DNA of 64,000 bases from Tritrichomonas musculus (taxonomy: Eukaryota; Parabasalia; Tritrichomonadida; Tritrichomonadidae), in contig JAPFFF010000051.1 of the NCBI GenBank assembly GCA_039105265.1, forward strand, positions 744,001-808,000. Direction: 5' to 3'. The notes under the pieces are model-generated. The model saw nothing but the letters and a program-made list of their open reading frames with translations. It was not told the origin of the DNA and made no database searches. Of the stretch, positions 20,089-30,833 are shown one piece after another; the first letter of the stretch is position 1, and each line of letters starts with the position of its first letter. A program made the position numbers and the translations under genes.

Positions 20089-21378
20089 TTAAGGTTTTTG
20101 AGATAAAGCTTTTTTAAAAATGTCCTTGACATACTCATTTTGATAGATTGGAAATATAACCAAGGTAAAATAGTTTTTAAGTCCTTCGTCAATTAAAACT
20201 TCTGCGAAAATTTTTGAAATATCAGAAGGATCGTTATTGAACACACCGCAGCCAAAAGCGCCAAGTATTAATATTTTATTTTTCTTGAATGCTGCTAATT
20301 TGATTATTTTTCTAATTCTTCTTTTCATTATCTCTTTGGAATTTCTAACATATTTTCTATTGTCTACAGCTGGTGCAGAAATAACGTTAACATTAAATGG
20401 AAAATTTAATGGTAAATTGTCATTGTCTCGAATGACTCTAACATTAGGAGAGTAAATCATGATATCTTTAGAATAAAGATTTCGTTCATTTCTGTAAGTA
20501 TCATACATTTTGCTTTCTTTGAGGGTAGGATAAAGAAATGTTTGACGGCAAAGCGATTCTTCTTGTGCATTCCTACCGTTTAAATAGCCACCGCCTGGAT
20601 TTCGAGCATCTGCAAAATTAAGGATGCATATTCTCGAGTAGCCACTGTCATGGTAATAAATAGCACTATCTATTGTGGAGTTTCCTGTAATATAAATTGG
20701 AGTTTCTTTTCTTATTGGAGGCTTTAATTGAGCATCAATATCTGCATGTTGAGGTTCATCGACTGTATCAATTCTATGGTCAATTAAATCAGGATTACGT
20801 TTTACATATTCATAATTTTCTTCTGCGATTTTTTTTCTTTTTAAATCAGCTTTAGAAAGTGGATGTTTGGGTTGATAAGATTTTTTGGTATTGTGATCAG
20901 TTTCTGGATAATCTATACTATTCATAGTCTTGCTTAGACTTTTATATTTTTTTGGAGGTTGTATAAAATTGTTAATATCGTATTGAAAATTATTAGGTTG
21001 ACTTGAATCTTTTTGATACTTTCCTATATTATTATTATTGCTTTGATACCATTGAAAATGATCAGTATAAGATTTACCTTTTTCTTCCTGGTTTATATCG
21101 CCTGTTAAATTATGAGATTGCCAGAGGACATTTTTATCTTTTTGTTTTGAAAAAATCAAATCGTATTGAGGGTTTTGAATACGATTAAACTCATTGTTAT
21201 ATAAGCATGGGGTGTATGAAGGAGATATTGATTTATCATATTCATGTTTATGAGGACACTCTAAATGATTTTTATTTTTGAAGTTTGATTCTTCATATGG
21301 ATAATAAGGTTGCCTAGGATCTAAGGGAGGGACACTAAAATATCGACAGAAAGGATAATAAATTTCATTATAATACAT
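20089..21378 (-). CDS. poly(ADP-ribose) glycohydrolase-like macrodomain protein (bacterial-type PARG, TIGR02452-like)
   Basis: The 429-residue protein has a C-terminal catalytic domain from about residue 190. It shows the PARG signature GGGYLNGRNAQEE, that is GGG followed after six residues by QEE, preceded by NFADARNPG and followed by SLCRQTFLYPTL. Further conserved blocks are MIYSPNVRVIRD, VNVISAPAVDNR and LILGAFGCGVFNNDP, as in the microbial-type PARG/TIGR02452 family. The second Glu of QEE would be the catalytic acid. Such enzymes remove ADP-ribose chains from proteins. The first about 170 residues are Asn/Tyr/Pro-rich, lack a known domain and are probably disordered, which makes this longer than bacterial relatives. 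No signal peptide is seen, so a cytosolic or nuclear location is likely. Confidence 0.85.
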   Translation of the reverse strand: MYYNEIYYPFCRYFSVPPLDPRQPYYPYEESNFKNKNHLECPHKHEYDKSISPSYTPCLYNNEFNRIQNPQYDLIFSKQKDKNVLWQSHNLTGDINQEEKGKSYTDHFQWYQSNNNNIGKYQKDSSQPNNFQYDINNFIQPPKKYKSLSKTMNSIDYPETDHNTKKSYQPKHPLSKADLKRKKIAEENYEYVKRNPDLIDHRIDTVDEPQHADIDAQLKPPIRKETPIYITGNSTIDSAIYYHDSGYSRICILNFADARNPGGGYLNGRNAQEESLCRQTFLYPTLKESKMYDTYRNERNLYSKDIMIYSPNVRVIRDNDNLPLNFPFNVNVISAPAVDNRKYVRNSKEIMKRRIRKIIKLAAFKKNKILILGAFGCGVFNNDPSDISKIFAEVLIDEGLKNYFTLVIFPIYQNEYVKDIFKKALSQKP

Positions 21379-21841
21379 TGATTATCATGACGTATAAAAA
21401 ACGTTATTTTGATTTTTCATTTTATCTCAATATTTTCTTTATTTTTATTGAATAATATCCAAAAAATATTAAATTAATATATTATTTAATCTGATATTTA
21501 AAATTAGCAATGAAATTAAAAAAAAAAAAAAATTCCAAAATTTGTTAACAGATTTAAATATTATATATTCCAGATTGCAATATTTTGATATTATTTTGCT
21601 TATTAATACTTTTGTTATTTTGTAAAATGTTATCAATATTCAAATAATGATATTTTTTATGAGGATAAAGTTTATTGAATGAAGTTTCAAAATTAATTAA
21701 TTTTTGAGAATAAAATTTTATAAACAAACTTTTTCAGATAAAAGAATGAAAATTTTAATTTCAAAAAATAAAATAAATTGAGAAATTAATTGGTTTAAAG
21801 TATACAAAATAAGTTTTATGACGAAATAAAGAAATTTTGGT
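21379..21841. other. intergenic region between divergent genes
   Basis: AT-rich spacer between the minus-strand PARG-like gene and the plus-strand gene at 21866. It should hold both promoters. No repeat is recognised. Confidence 0.45.
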
Positions 21842-21846
21842 TCATT
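21842..21846 (+). promoter_or_regulatory. initiator-like motif (TCATT)
   Basis: TCATT lies about 20 nt upstream of the ATG at 21866, consistent with the trichomonad Inr. Confidence 0.4.
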
Positions 21847-21865
21847 TTTATATTTTACAAGCAAA

Positions 21866-22243
21866 ATGATTCCAAACGATTTTGATCAAAATGATGATAT
21901 TCAAATTATTGATGGAAATTTTGCATTGTCATCAGGTTCGAATGATCCAAGTGCATTCTTCAACATGAACCTTCCTAACATGCAATATCAAAACAATCAA
22001 CCGAACTTTGGAGCTCCTTCATCAAATATCAATCTTACAGGAGGAATTGGATTCAATAACACATTTGGGATGCCAACAAGAAATGATGAAATAATTGTTC
22101 CTAATACGACTCCGCAAGGACAATCAATGAATCAAGGACCACAATGCAGTGGTAACTGTGGTGCGTGCGTTTGGAGTTTCTTATGTAGGAAAGCTACAGC
22201 TAATTTGACGTCGATTGGAGGAGGTGTACCTAAGCTATGCTAA
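21866..22243 (+). CDS. small Asn/Gly-rich protein with C-terminal cysteine cluster
   Basis: The protein has 125 residues. The N-terminal 90 are Asn/Pro/Gly/Gln-rich and probably disordered. The last 35 contain CSGNCGACVWSFLCRK and end in a C-terminal Cys (GGGVPKLC). The CxxxCxxC spacing could bind metal, be lipidated or form disulfides. There is no signal peptide, so palmitoylation of a cytosolic protein is possible. The codon use is coding-like and an Inr-like motif precedes the ATG. No family is recognised. Confidence 0.55.
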   Translation: MIPNDFDQNDDIQIIDGNFALSSGSNDPSAFFNMNLPNMQYQNNQPNFGAPSSNINLTGGIGFNNTFGMPTRNDEIIVPNTTPQGQSMNQGPQCSGNCGACVWSFLCRKATANLTSIGGGVPKLC

Positions 22244-22777
22244 TTAATTTACTTTTGCTGATTTTTTATTTTATTCTGTTTTATATTTTTTATTAACTAA
22301 TAAATGTTTTCGTATATTATTTGTCTAATTTTATCATTCTTTAAATCAAAAAAAACTTTTATTAATAAAATATGGTTTAGGTCAATATAAGGTTAATTAA
22401 TATAACAAAGCATAAAAAGAAATTATAAAAAGTTCTTCTATTTTTGGTTTTAGCATTCGATTAGCATCACTATTGAGCATTCAAGTTATCTTTTATTCAA
22501 TTAAAATCTGTCATCAATTTATAAATGAGAATGACAATTTTATTTCTGGAAAAACGATTACTGGTCCTAAAATATAAATAATGAAATTTTCCCTAAGCAA
22601 TCAAAAAAATCCTTCATCTTTTGTAAAATAGGCTTTAGTATATTAAAATATTGATTATTTAATTTTGTCATTTATTAACTTATTTTAGAATAATATAACT
22701 TAAAAGCATTTCATATATTTTGTTTTTAATATTTTATGAATTAATTAGAGTAATGTTAATTAAAATTTTAATAACTA
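22244..22777. other. intergenic region between convergent genes
   Basis: AT-rich and without any convincing ORF. The stretch 22440-22620 is slightly less AT-rich but has stops in all frames. Confidence 0.5.
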
Positions 22778-24082
22778 TTACCAATTTTTGCAACTAAAAG
22801 CAAATTCATGTGTATTAAATGTATATAATCTGGTACAGCATGATTGGTAACAGCCACCACAATTTCTTGGCAAACCTTTCTCGTTAACATCATGTGTATC
22901 ATGAATAGTTAATATCATCCACCCCCGAGCATTTGGTGCAACAGCTCCAATCCATGTGCCAAACTTCACATCTTTGTAATTTTCGCAGATCCAAACAAGA
23001 AGTTTTTTGAAATATTCGTTTGTATCAGTTTTTGATTCCATTTTGCTGTAATCTAAATGAGGAATTGGGAAAATGCGGTTATCATTTTGCTTACTTATCA
23101 ATGATTTGGCTGTTAAATTTGGCATTTGTTGTTGCAATTGCTGAATTATTTGTTCTTGAGAATTGACTTGTGGCTTCATGCTATCAATGATTGTCTTCAA
23201 ATTGTCAATTTCTTTTTCATTTTCTTTATTCAATTTAACTATATCGTTCTTTATTGTTTCTACTTCACTTGTATTCTGTTCTTTATTCATTTTTAGATCA
23301 TTGAGAAGTTTTTCATTCATTTCTTTCATGGCTTTTAAATCCTTTTTCAATTGATCGATTTCATTGTTTATGTTTTTCACATATTCTTCATTTTGTTTCT
23401 CTCGAAGAATCATCTGATTAAGTATTTCATAGAGTGTTTTTGTTAATGATGTATTAATGAACTGAAAATCAAAGACATTTGAATACTTTGTTAGTAACTG
23501 ATTCAAATGTATTGGATCGAGTTTTTCAATACTTACAAATGAAAACAAAACAGATGCTTTTCTGCCTTGTTTGTCGAGGCATTTGAATAAAAAATCAATA
23601 ATGTTTGTGTCAATCTCTTTTTGTGTATGATATTTTTCAATAATACGATAGAGAACTGAAATATTTAAATTTGTTAAAGATTCATTTTGAACAAATTCTT
23701 CTAAATTTTTTGCAATAATATCTTCGTAGAAGTCTATATCAAATGATGGATTGCTTTGGTTAATTGTAAAAAGTGGTATAATGAGGTCTTGATGATGATC
23801 ATTAATGTATTCTTCAGTTTTTGAAATTAATGAAAAAACTTCATATTTCTTTGCTAGGTAATTTATTTCGGTAACATTGTTGTTGTTTAAAAAAATATCT
23901 TGACGATGAACATAATTTATGAAATTTTGTATTGAATCATCAGAAAAATTAAGATTTTCTTCTAATTTATCATCAAAAAGATTAATGGTCTTGTCTTCAT
24001 TAATATTCACTTGATTTTTTGCAAATTTATTTGAAGATATCTTAAAAAAATCAATCTTAATAGGAATTTTTTTGTTTTTACA
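22778..24082 (-). pseudogene. BTB/POZ-like coiled-coil protein lacking its 5' end
   Basis: The open frame of about 434 codons carries a trichomonad BTB-like N-terminal region (IQNFINYVHRQDIFLN, VTEINYLAKKYEVFSLI) and a helical BACK-like part ending IDFLFKCLDKQGRKASVLFS. A coiled coil of about 90 residues follows. The C-terminal domain contains FGTWIGAVAPNARGWMILTI and a Cys pattern GGCYQSCC. The frame has no ATG before the middle of the protein. It opens after a TAA at 24083-24085, four bases from the left edge of the 371-bp repeat at 24087. The first BTB strand and start codon are missing, so the gene was decapitated by the rearrangement that placed the repeat. The remaining frame has no stop, so the event looks recent. 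Confidence 0.65.
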
Positions 24083-24086
24083 TTAA

Positions 24087-24457
24087 AAATCAAAATTTCG
24101 ATTTTTCTCAAAAATGTTAGCATAAAGAGTTATAATTTTACTTTTGTTTATTATGCAATAATATATATAGAAGCGATATATATGATTCAATATGGAAACA
24201 ATAATCCAAATAATCCGATATTTCGATTTTATTTTTTCATCTTCAGCAATAGAAAAAATGCTAAATTTTCAATTTTTGGTTCGAATGCTATATTTATTTA
24301 TATCAACTATTAAGTGCTTAACATATTGATATATTTCATTTATTACCAAAGTCTTTGTATCTAGAGAAAAATAAAAAATAAATAAAAAATTTTAAAAAAT
24401 TTTAAAAATTTTCGATTCACATTTATATCCATTTTCACATTTGAATCCTTTTCTGTA
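24087..24457 (+). repeat. 371-bp dispersed repeat, copy 2
   Basis: Second copy of 8707-9077, in the same orientation and the same length, 15,380 bp away. Its left edge coincides with the break in the BTB-like gene. Confidence 0.85.
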
Positions 24458-24949
24458 CTTACTAAATTAAGAACTAATATTTATTATAATTATTATTTCA
24501 TATATTATGTCAGTTGGATTTTCTATTTATTTATTATATAAGAGGAATTTGATCATCAATTAAAAATGAATTCAATTCATCTTTTGATGAAATAAGGTTA
24601 TATATTTGATTTTTTTCTTTGATTTGTAATAGCTATATTTCTGGCCAGATTCCCCTTTTCTGTTTTTTCATTATATTAATATATGAATTATGAATGAAAA
24701 TTCATACATAAAACATTGATTGCAAATTAAATATAAATATTCTATAAATTTGAATGAATCAGCGACAATATCAAAAATCAACCGATATCAATAATAAATA
24801 CCGATCGATAATGATTTATAAAGTTATAAATATTGTCCATTATTTTTCATTATTGATATTGAAATAAATTGAGTATTCAGAAAATCAAATGTCACTTTTT
24901 CAGGGAAAATTTAAAAGAACCCTTAAGTATTCTATATTATGCTGATTGT
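24458..24949. other. intergenic sequence
   Basis: AT-rich and without an ORF. No repeat structure was recognised. Confidence 0.45.
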
Positions 24950-25450
24950 TCATCTCAAATGCCTGATAAAACATCAAACGGAAATGAATACTGCCTTGTT
25001 CCATCAGCGAGTTCTGAGTGCAAGAAAATAGAATGGAATTGAATTTCTAAATTGTTCGTTGTTCGCAACATTGATTCGAGCTGCCCTCCGTCTGCTGATT
25101 TTGGGTTGAAAATTACTGTCAAGAAGAATATTCGAGCATCGAAAATGACGGTGAATGATGTTGTGCTTGTGAAGATATTTCATGCCAAAAGCAATTCCAA
25201 TCAGGTTGATCATTTTCTTAGTGTTTATCAGTTCTTTCATGTGCTTTTCAAGTGCTGACGATAGAGTGACTCCCGTATAAAGTTCGGTGATGATCATCGG
25301 TTTATGTTTATGTTGAAAAAATTAGACATGCAACAAAAAATAAATCATTCTCGTTGAAACCAATGAAGCTGATGATTGATGGGTATTTCAATTTCATCAT
25401 GATGGAAACTTTTCGCTTGAATCGCTCTAGAACATTTAATAAAATCAATG
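24950..25450 (-). pseudogene. protein kinase pseudogene fragment
   Basis: Reading the minus strand, pieces of one kinase domain occur in order: FKRKVSIMMKLKYPSIISFIGF (about 25345-25440), a stop-containing gap, then MIITELYTGVTLSSAL, FGMKYLHKHNIIHRHFRCSNILLD (HRD changed to HRH) and a frame-shifted ELADGTRQYSFPFDV at about 24965-25010. Stops, frameshifts and the lost catalytic Asp mark it as dead. It is another member of the trichomonad TKL-like kinase expansion. Confidence 0.7.
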
Positions 25451-25648
25451 ATAACAAAAAAAATTATTATATTTTATATTCCTCAATATTTCTTTGGTTC
25501 ATTTTTCTGTGGTTCTCAATTTAACAGAATCTGGCCAGAAATATAGTTTTTACAAATCAAAGAAAATAATCAAATATATATATAAATTTTCAGAATAAAA
25601 TTTTATTCAACTTGATTGAATATTACGAGAAAATGAAGATCAATTTAT

Positions 25649-28204
25649 TTAATATGAATGATTAATTAATGCTATTATCTCTTCTTTTGTGGATAAATCT
25701 GCTGGCTTTCTTCCTTGTTTATCAATGATATTAACATCAATATTTTTTTTCCTAATAATAATTTTACAATATGCACATTTCCTTTTGCAACTGCTTCGTG
25801 CAAAGCTGTTTCATCTTTATCAACAACTTCCTCCCTTTCTTTCTCCTCCTCTTCTTCTTCCCTTCTATTTTCTTCTTCATCATCTTCTTCTTCTTCACTT
25901 CTATTTTTTACTTCTTCTTCTTCCATTCTGTTTTCTACTTCTTCATCATCTTCACTTCTGTTTTCTACTTCTTCATCATCTTCACTTCTGTTTTCTACTT
26001 CTTCATCATCTTCTTTTGCTTGTTTTATTTTGTTACCAAATTTTTTGTATTTCAATGAATAAATGGATGATTTCTGATTTAAATCTACTCTTTCATTCTC
26101 AACTAAAAGTTTAATAATTTCATAATTCCCATTTTGCACAGCAAGATAAAGTGGAGTTATCTCCTCTAAGGCTTTACTTTCTTCTTCTCTTCCAGATTTA
26201 TCTATGAAATAATCATAAAACCTATAAAATGACTTTGTATTCACATCAATATTTTCATTACCAAGTAAATATTGAACAATTTCTGGGTTATTCTTTTCAA
26301 TTGCAAAAGAAAATATCGTTTTTTCTTTAATAAAATAGTAAAAACCAGAACCAATGTATTCAGATTCACGAAGTTTATTTTGAATTTCTAATTTACGTGA
26401 TTTTATATTTTCTTCAGACCAACAATCAGGATTTTGTTTTATTCCTGGTTCTGAAATTTTTATATTCACGTCAATTTTTTTATTTTCCAGCAATTTTTTA
26501 ACAACTTTTGGTTGAGGGATGTTAATTGCTTCTTGTAACAAAGGAATTTCATTGATTACATCATTATCAAGAATAAATTTTGATTTAAAATTAATATCAA
26601 TATTTTCTTGATCAAGTAAAAGCAAAGCATATTCTGTATTTCCTTCTGCTATTGCACAATATAAAGCTGTTTCTTCTTTATGATAAATTTTATCATTTGC
26701 CATTCTGTTCAATTTTTCTTGTTTAATTTTTGTTATAGCATTTATATTGATATCTTTACGTTCGAGTAATAATTTAACAGCATCGATTTTCATGCTTCTT
26801 TTAACAGCTTGATACAAAAGGAGTGATTTCTCTTGTCACCATGCGTTCACTTTCATTTATAAATTCTCTTCCATGCTCAATTGATTGAAGATTAATATCA
26901 ACATCTTCTCTTTTGATAAGCAATTTAATGATATCAATGTTCTTGTATCCTTCTCTTATTGCTGTATATAAAGGTGTGACGATATAATCATAATTGTTCG
27001 ATTTCATGTTAACTTTAATATTTTTATGATTAAGTAAAAGTTGAACAATTTCAGTATCAGAATTTGCAAAGGCAAGTTGCAATGGAGTGAATTATTTTTG
27101 CCCCTGATCATCTGATCTTAAAGATTTCTTATTTACATCTATTTCATCTTGCTGCAGTAATAAATGAATAATTTCTATGTTGCGTTTTTCAATTACACTA
27201 AATAAGACAGTGTTTTCAATTTTGATTTTTTCATTACTATAATAATCAACTTTTTCATGCGTGTTTAACATATTGATGTCAATGCTTTTATCATTTCTTA
27301 ATAGAGCAGCAGAAAGGATGTAATAATTCCTCCTACAAATTTCATAAAAATTTGATTTGTTTACAAATTTCGATTCAATGAAAGAAAAATCAAAATACCT
27401 CAATCCTTTCTTGAATATAAATAATGAAATATTTTCATTATTTTCGATATAGTTATTCAATATGTATTGTGCAATATCGTCATGATGACATTGAATTGCA
27501 AAAACAAGCAAATTTTGGTATGAAAAATTTTCGGGTTCAATTTTTGCATCTTCTAAAATGTGAATGATTTCTGGATTTCGACCATGAATTGCTTTAAACC
27601 ATAAATATGGCTCCAATTCACATTTATTAGAAACTAAATATTTGAATATTTTTATTGAGCCGAAAAATGCTGCATAATCGATCGGTTTATGATTGCAATC
27701 TTGAAGTAATGGATTTGTTTCAAATACAGAAGATATTTCTATCGCTTCATCAAGTTTGAAATCAATTTTACTTGTTTGTGATATAAATTCATCAATAAGA
27801 TCTTATTCGATCTCTCGACATTTTTCTAAATTTGTTGGAATTTTCATTTTTTTGATATTATCAGAGTCTAAAAATTGTTTAATCTCTGGAAATAAATAGA
27901 TTCCTGTATCAGTAATCTGATACTCGCTTTTAATTATTATTGATGCAATCGTTTTATCAAAATTTAGTATCTTTTCTTGGGAAAGGAAAAGAAGGATTCG
28001 TGTATTTTGGAAAAAATCAAAAATTTCTATATTTGTGAAATGCTTTTTGATATGATCTTTTAAAATTAGAATAACTTTGAAAATCTTTTCAAAAAAAGAA
28101 ATTGTACGGAAATGATAATCAATCCATTCTTTACTTGGCAAAGAACAGTGAAATCGATCTGAATTCTGAATCAAGTGAAACATTTTTGCATAGTTCAGAT
28201 TCAT
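25649..28204 (-). pseudogene. DUF3447-ankyrin repeat gene, broken by stops and frameshifts
   Basis: The N-terminal DUF3447 segment (FFEKIFKVILIL, RILLFLSQEK, FLDSDN) runs from 28204 to an in-frame TAA at 27803 (REIE*DLIDEF), where a block of about 10 residues also seems deleted. The same frame resumes with KPIDYAAFFGSIKIFKYL and ELEPYLWFKAIHGRNPEIIHILE, then reaches a second in-frame TAA at about 27092 (DQGQK*FTPLQLAFAN). Ankyrin repeats continue to about 26810, where one frameshift occurs (REITP to LLYQAVKRS). They then run through a Glu-rich insert (about 25840-26000) to about 25745. There an A-run indel shifts the frame, and the tail DVNI...GRKPADLSTKEEIIALINHSY ends at 25649. Two nonsense and two frameshift lesions make it a pseudogene. 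Its 5' end is also truncated against the beta-helix gene. Confidence 0.75.
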
Positions 28205-29124
28205 ATTTCAGTTTCCATTCATCAAAAAGAGGCAACATTGAAATCTACACCTTTGAAATACTGAATGTTGGATGTCCTCTTTATTTTTCATATGATTCTA
28301 ATGTTCATTTTGAAAATTTGACAATGAGTCATTGCAACGAAGGTCCCCAAATTCAGCAATGTGAAAATGTTACTATTCAGCATTGCCTGATTCAAGACAT
28401 GGGAGGAAGACTTGCATATATCAGCAAGACAGACGGTGTCCTTATCAATGATTCCATCATTAAAACAGGAGGAATAATGACACAAGCAAGCCAAGGAATT
28501 TTGTTCGGCCGAGGAAATAACAGCACTGTTATTTCTAACAATGAAATTGCTGATTCATATCAGTCATTGATCCAAATTGATGGTGCTGATGGTTACAATA
28601 TGGAAAAGTTTTTGAGTTTCAAATTGATCAACAATCATCTTCATCATTGTGGAAAGAACATCTTTGATGACATGGGAGGCATTCAAATCTTGAATCATTG
28701 TCGAGGAATTGTTGTTGAACACAATTGGATACATGATATATATGCACCAAGACACGCTGGTCAAGCTATTTGTTCCTGCTCTGGAACAGCAGGCACAATT
28801 ATTCGAAATAACTTAGTTTATGATTCAACTCAACTTGCTTTTAAAATGGATACTGGATGCAATGTAACAGTTGAGAATAACATATTTGGTCCTGGTTATC
28901 ATGGTGTCATTGGATGGACCAATAAAGCTCCTAAGTATCATGCATTAGACATGAAACATAACATATTGATTTACAATTCAACTGCATTAATTGGTGACTT
29001 CAATAAAGATGGAATTAATATCAGCTTTGATAAGAACATTTATTGGATTACAAGAGGTGCTGTTTTGGTTGATTTTAGAACAATGATTTTTTTTTTTTTT
29101 TTTTTTCCATCCAAATATATATAG
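28102..29124 (+). pseudogene. right-handed parallel beta-helix protein, truncated at both ends
   Basis: The open frame of 340 codons carries beta-helix repeats from about residue 35: FEILNVGCPLYFSYDSNVHFENLTMSHC, VTIQHCLIQDMGG, VLINDSIIKTGG, STVISNNEIADS, IVVEHNWIHDI, GTIIRNNLVYDS and VTVENNIFG. This fold is used by pectate-lyase-like enzymes and surface proteins. No catalytic site is identifiable and no signal peptide remains. The frame has no good ATG (it opens at a TTG). Its first 100 bp overlap the opposite-strand DUF3447 relic, and its end runs into a 20-base T tract giving Phe codons, then a stop. GC content is well above that of the flanks. It looks like an internal gene fragment. Bacterial ancestry of such genes is possible but unproven here. 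Confidence 0.6.
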
Positions 29125-29348
29125 TTTTTAATATAGTATATAATGTTTAAACGTTGAATAATAATTAAAAAAAACAGATATGTATGGAAATAAAAAAGAA
29201 AAATTAAAAACATATAAAATAAATATTTTTTCTTACCCTTCGGACGTAATTGGAATTTTATAAAATTCAATGAAAAGACGTATTAAAATGTAAAAATTGC
29301 CGAAATGAAACGTAATTACATAATTTATATAAAAATACAAACTTTATA

Positions 29349-30833
29349 GGTGGGCCACCAATGAATTTTTATAACTTTTGCACCATTAGATAGATTACAT
29401 ATAATAATAAAATAAAATATTAATTATAGTTCATAAATATTAAAGATAAAGTTTTTATGAATAATTTAAAATTTCATATTTTTTTTGTAAACTATTCAAA
29501 TAGTATAGATAAAATCTTTCAAAAATATTTGAAATAATTTTCTCAAAATTAAAAGAATTTAAAAAGATCATTCAATTTATATAAGAAAATTTCATTTATT
29601 AAGAATAAAAATATCTATTTTAATTTTAAATTAATTGTTTAATTTAATTTTGTTTAAAGTTATATCTTGTTGATTATAATCAAAGACAAAATATAAAAAG
29701 AAATAAATGATTTTTTCTATACATAAAATTTTGAATATAACAATTGAAGCATGCTATAAAAAGTCGTTTTGAAAAAGTTAGAAATAATCAATTATTCGAT
29801 TATAATGATTTTTAAAATTTATTAGTATATGATTTATTATAAATATTTTAAAATATTATTTACTATTATATTTATGTTTATAATATTATAATAAAAATAT
29901 ATTATGTTTATTTCTATTTAAATTGCTATATTTATAATTTTTATTAAATCTTTTTTTTTTTTTGAAATTTTAAAAATTCAAATAAATATAAAATAATTTT
30001 TATTTTGATTATCTTTGCTTTTTAAATTTAAAATGAAATATCTCATTTATATATATTTTTAATATATAATTCTATTATGAAATTATAATATTAATATAGA
30101 TTAATTAATTTTAAATTAAGATATTGCTTTTTCCAAAAATCTCAAAATTTCAATAATGGAAAAAATATAAAAATTATTTGAAAGCTATTTTTATAAATTG
30201 AGAGAAAATTGAATAAAAAAAAGCTGATTTTAATTTTTTATGATTTTTTAATAAAGGTCCAATATTCTAGGACATATATCTAATTTTAATTTACCTTTAT
30301 TTATACCAAATTTATTGTTTGACCGTTTATAATTTCTTACTAAGTGGCTCCAAAATTGAATCATTCCGTTAACTAATTCAACTTTTTGAATATGTTTTCC
30401 CAACTAACCTTTATCTTTGAAGTTATGTTATAACTAACTATATCAATAAAAAGCCTGGGCGATGAAGAAACTAAATATCAAAAAAGAAAACGTTCAATTT
30501 TTTTATATACTTCTGAAAATTAAAAATACCTTTTATTTTAACTTTTTAGAGAAATCTATTAATTATTTTATATTGTTTCCAGATCATTCTTGATATATGA
30601 CATAGATAATATCATAAAATAATAGAAATATGTATTTTAATTCATTTGAACTTGTGATATTGCATATCATGTATTAAAAAAAAAGTTGATGAATATTAGT
30701 TCAAAACTTAATTTAACAACTGCATCCTATCACATATGTGTTATATAAATATATATTATGAAATTGCTGAATAATTCTTAAAATTCGAAGAAAAAAAAGA
30801 ACTTTTTTAAAGTCAAAAAAAAAGTGGCCCACC
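29349..30833. mobile_element. possible non-autonomous TA-flanked element with short inverted termini
   Basis: The left end reads GGTGGGCCACC after TATA. The right end reads GTGGCCCACC before TAT, its inverted match over 10 bp. Similarity continues weakly outside the TA on both sides (AAACTTTATA against AAAGTTTGATA), so the true boundary may lie further out. The 1485-bp interior has no ORF. The terminus is close to palindromic, so chance cannot be excluded. Confidence 0.4.

Noticed and set aside
29040-29270. Minus-strand ORF with Phe/Tyr/Ile-rich content
   Set aside because: Composition of AT-rich noncoding DNA and poly-A derived Lys run; no domain.
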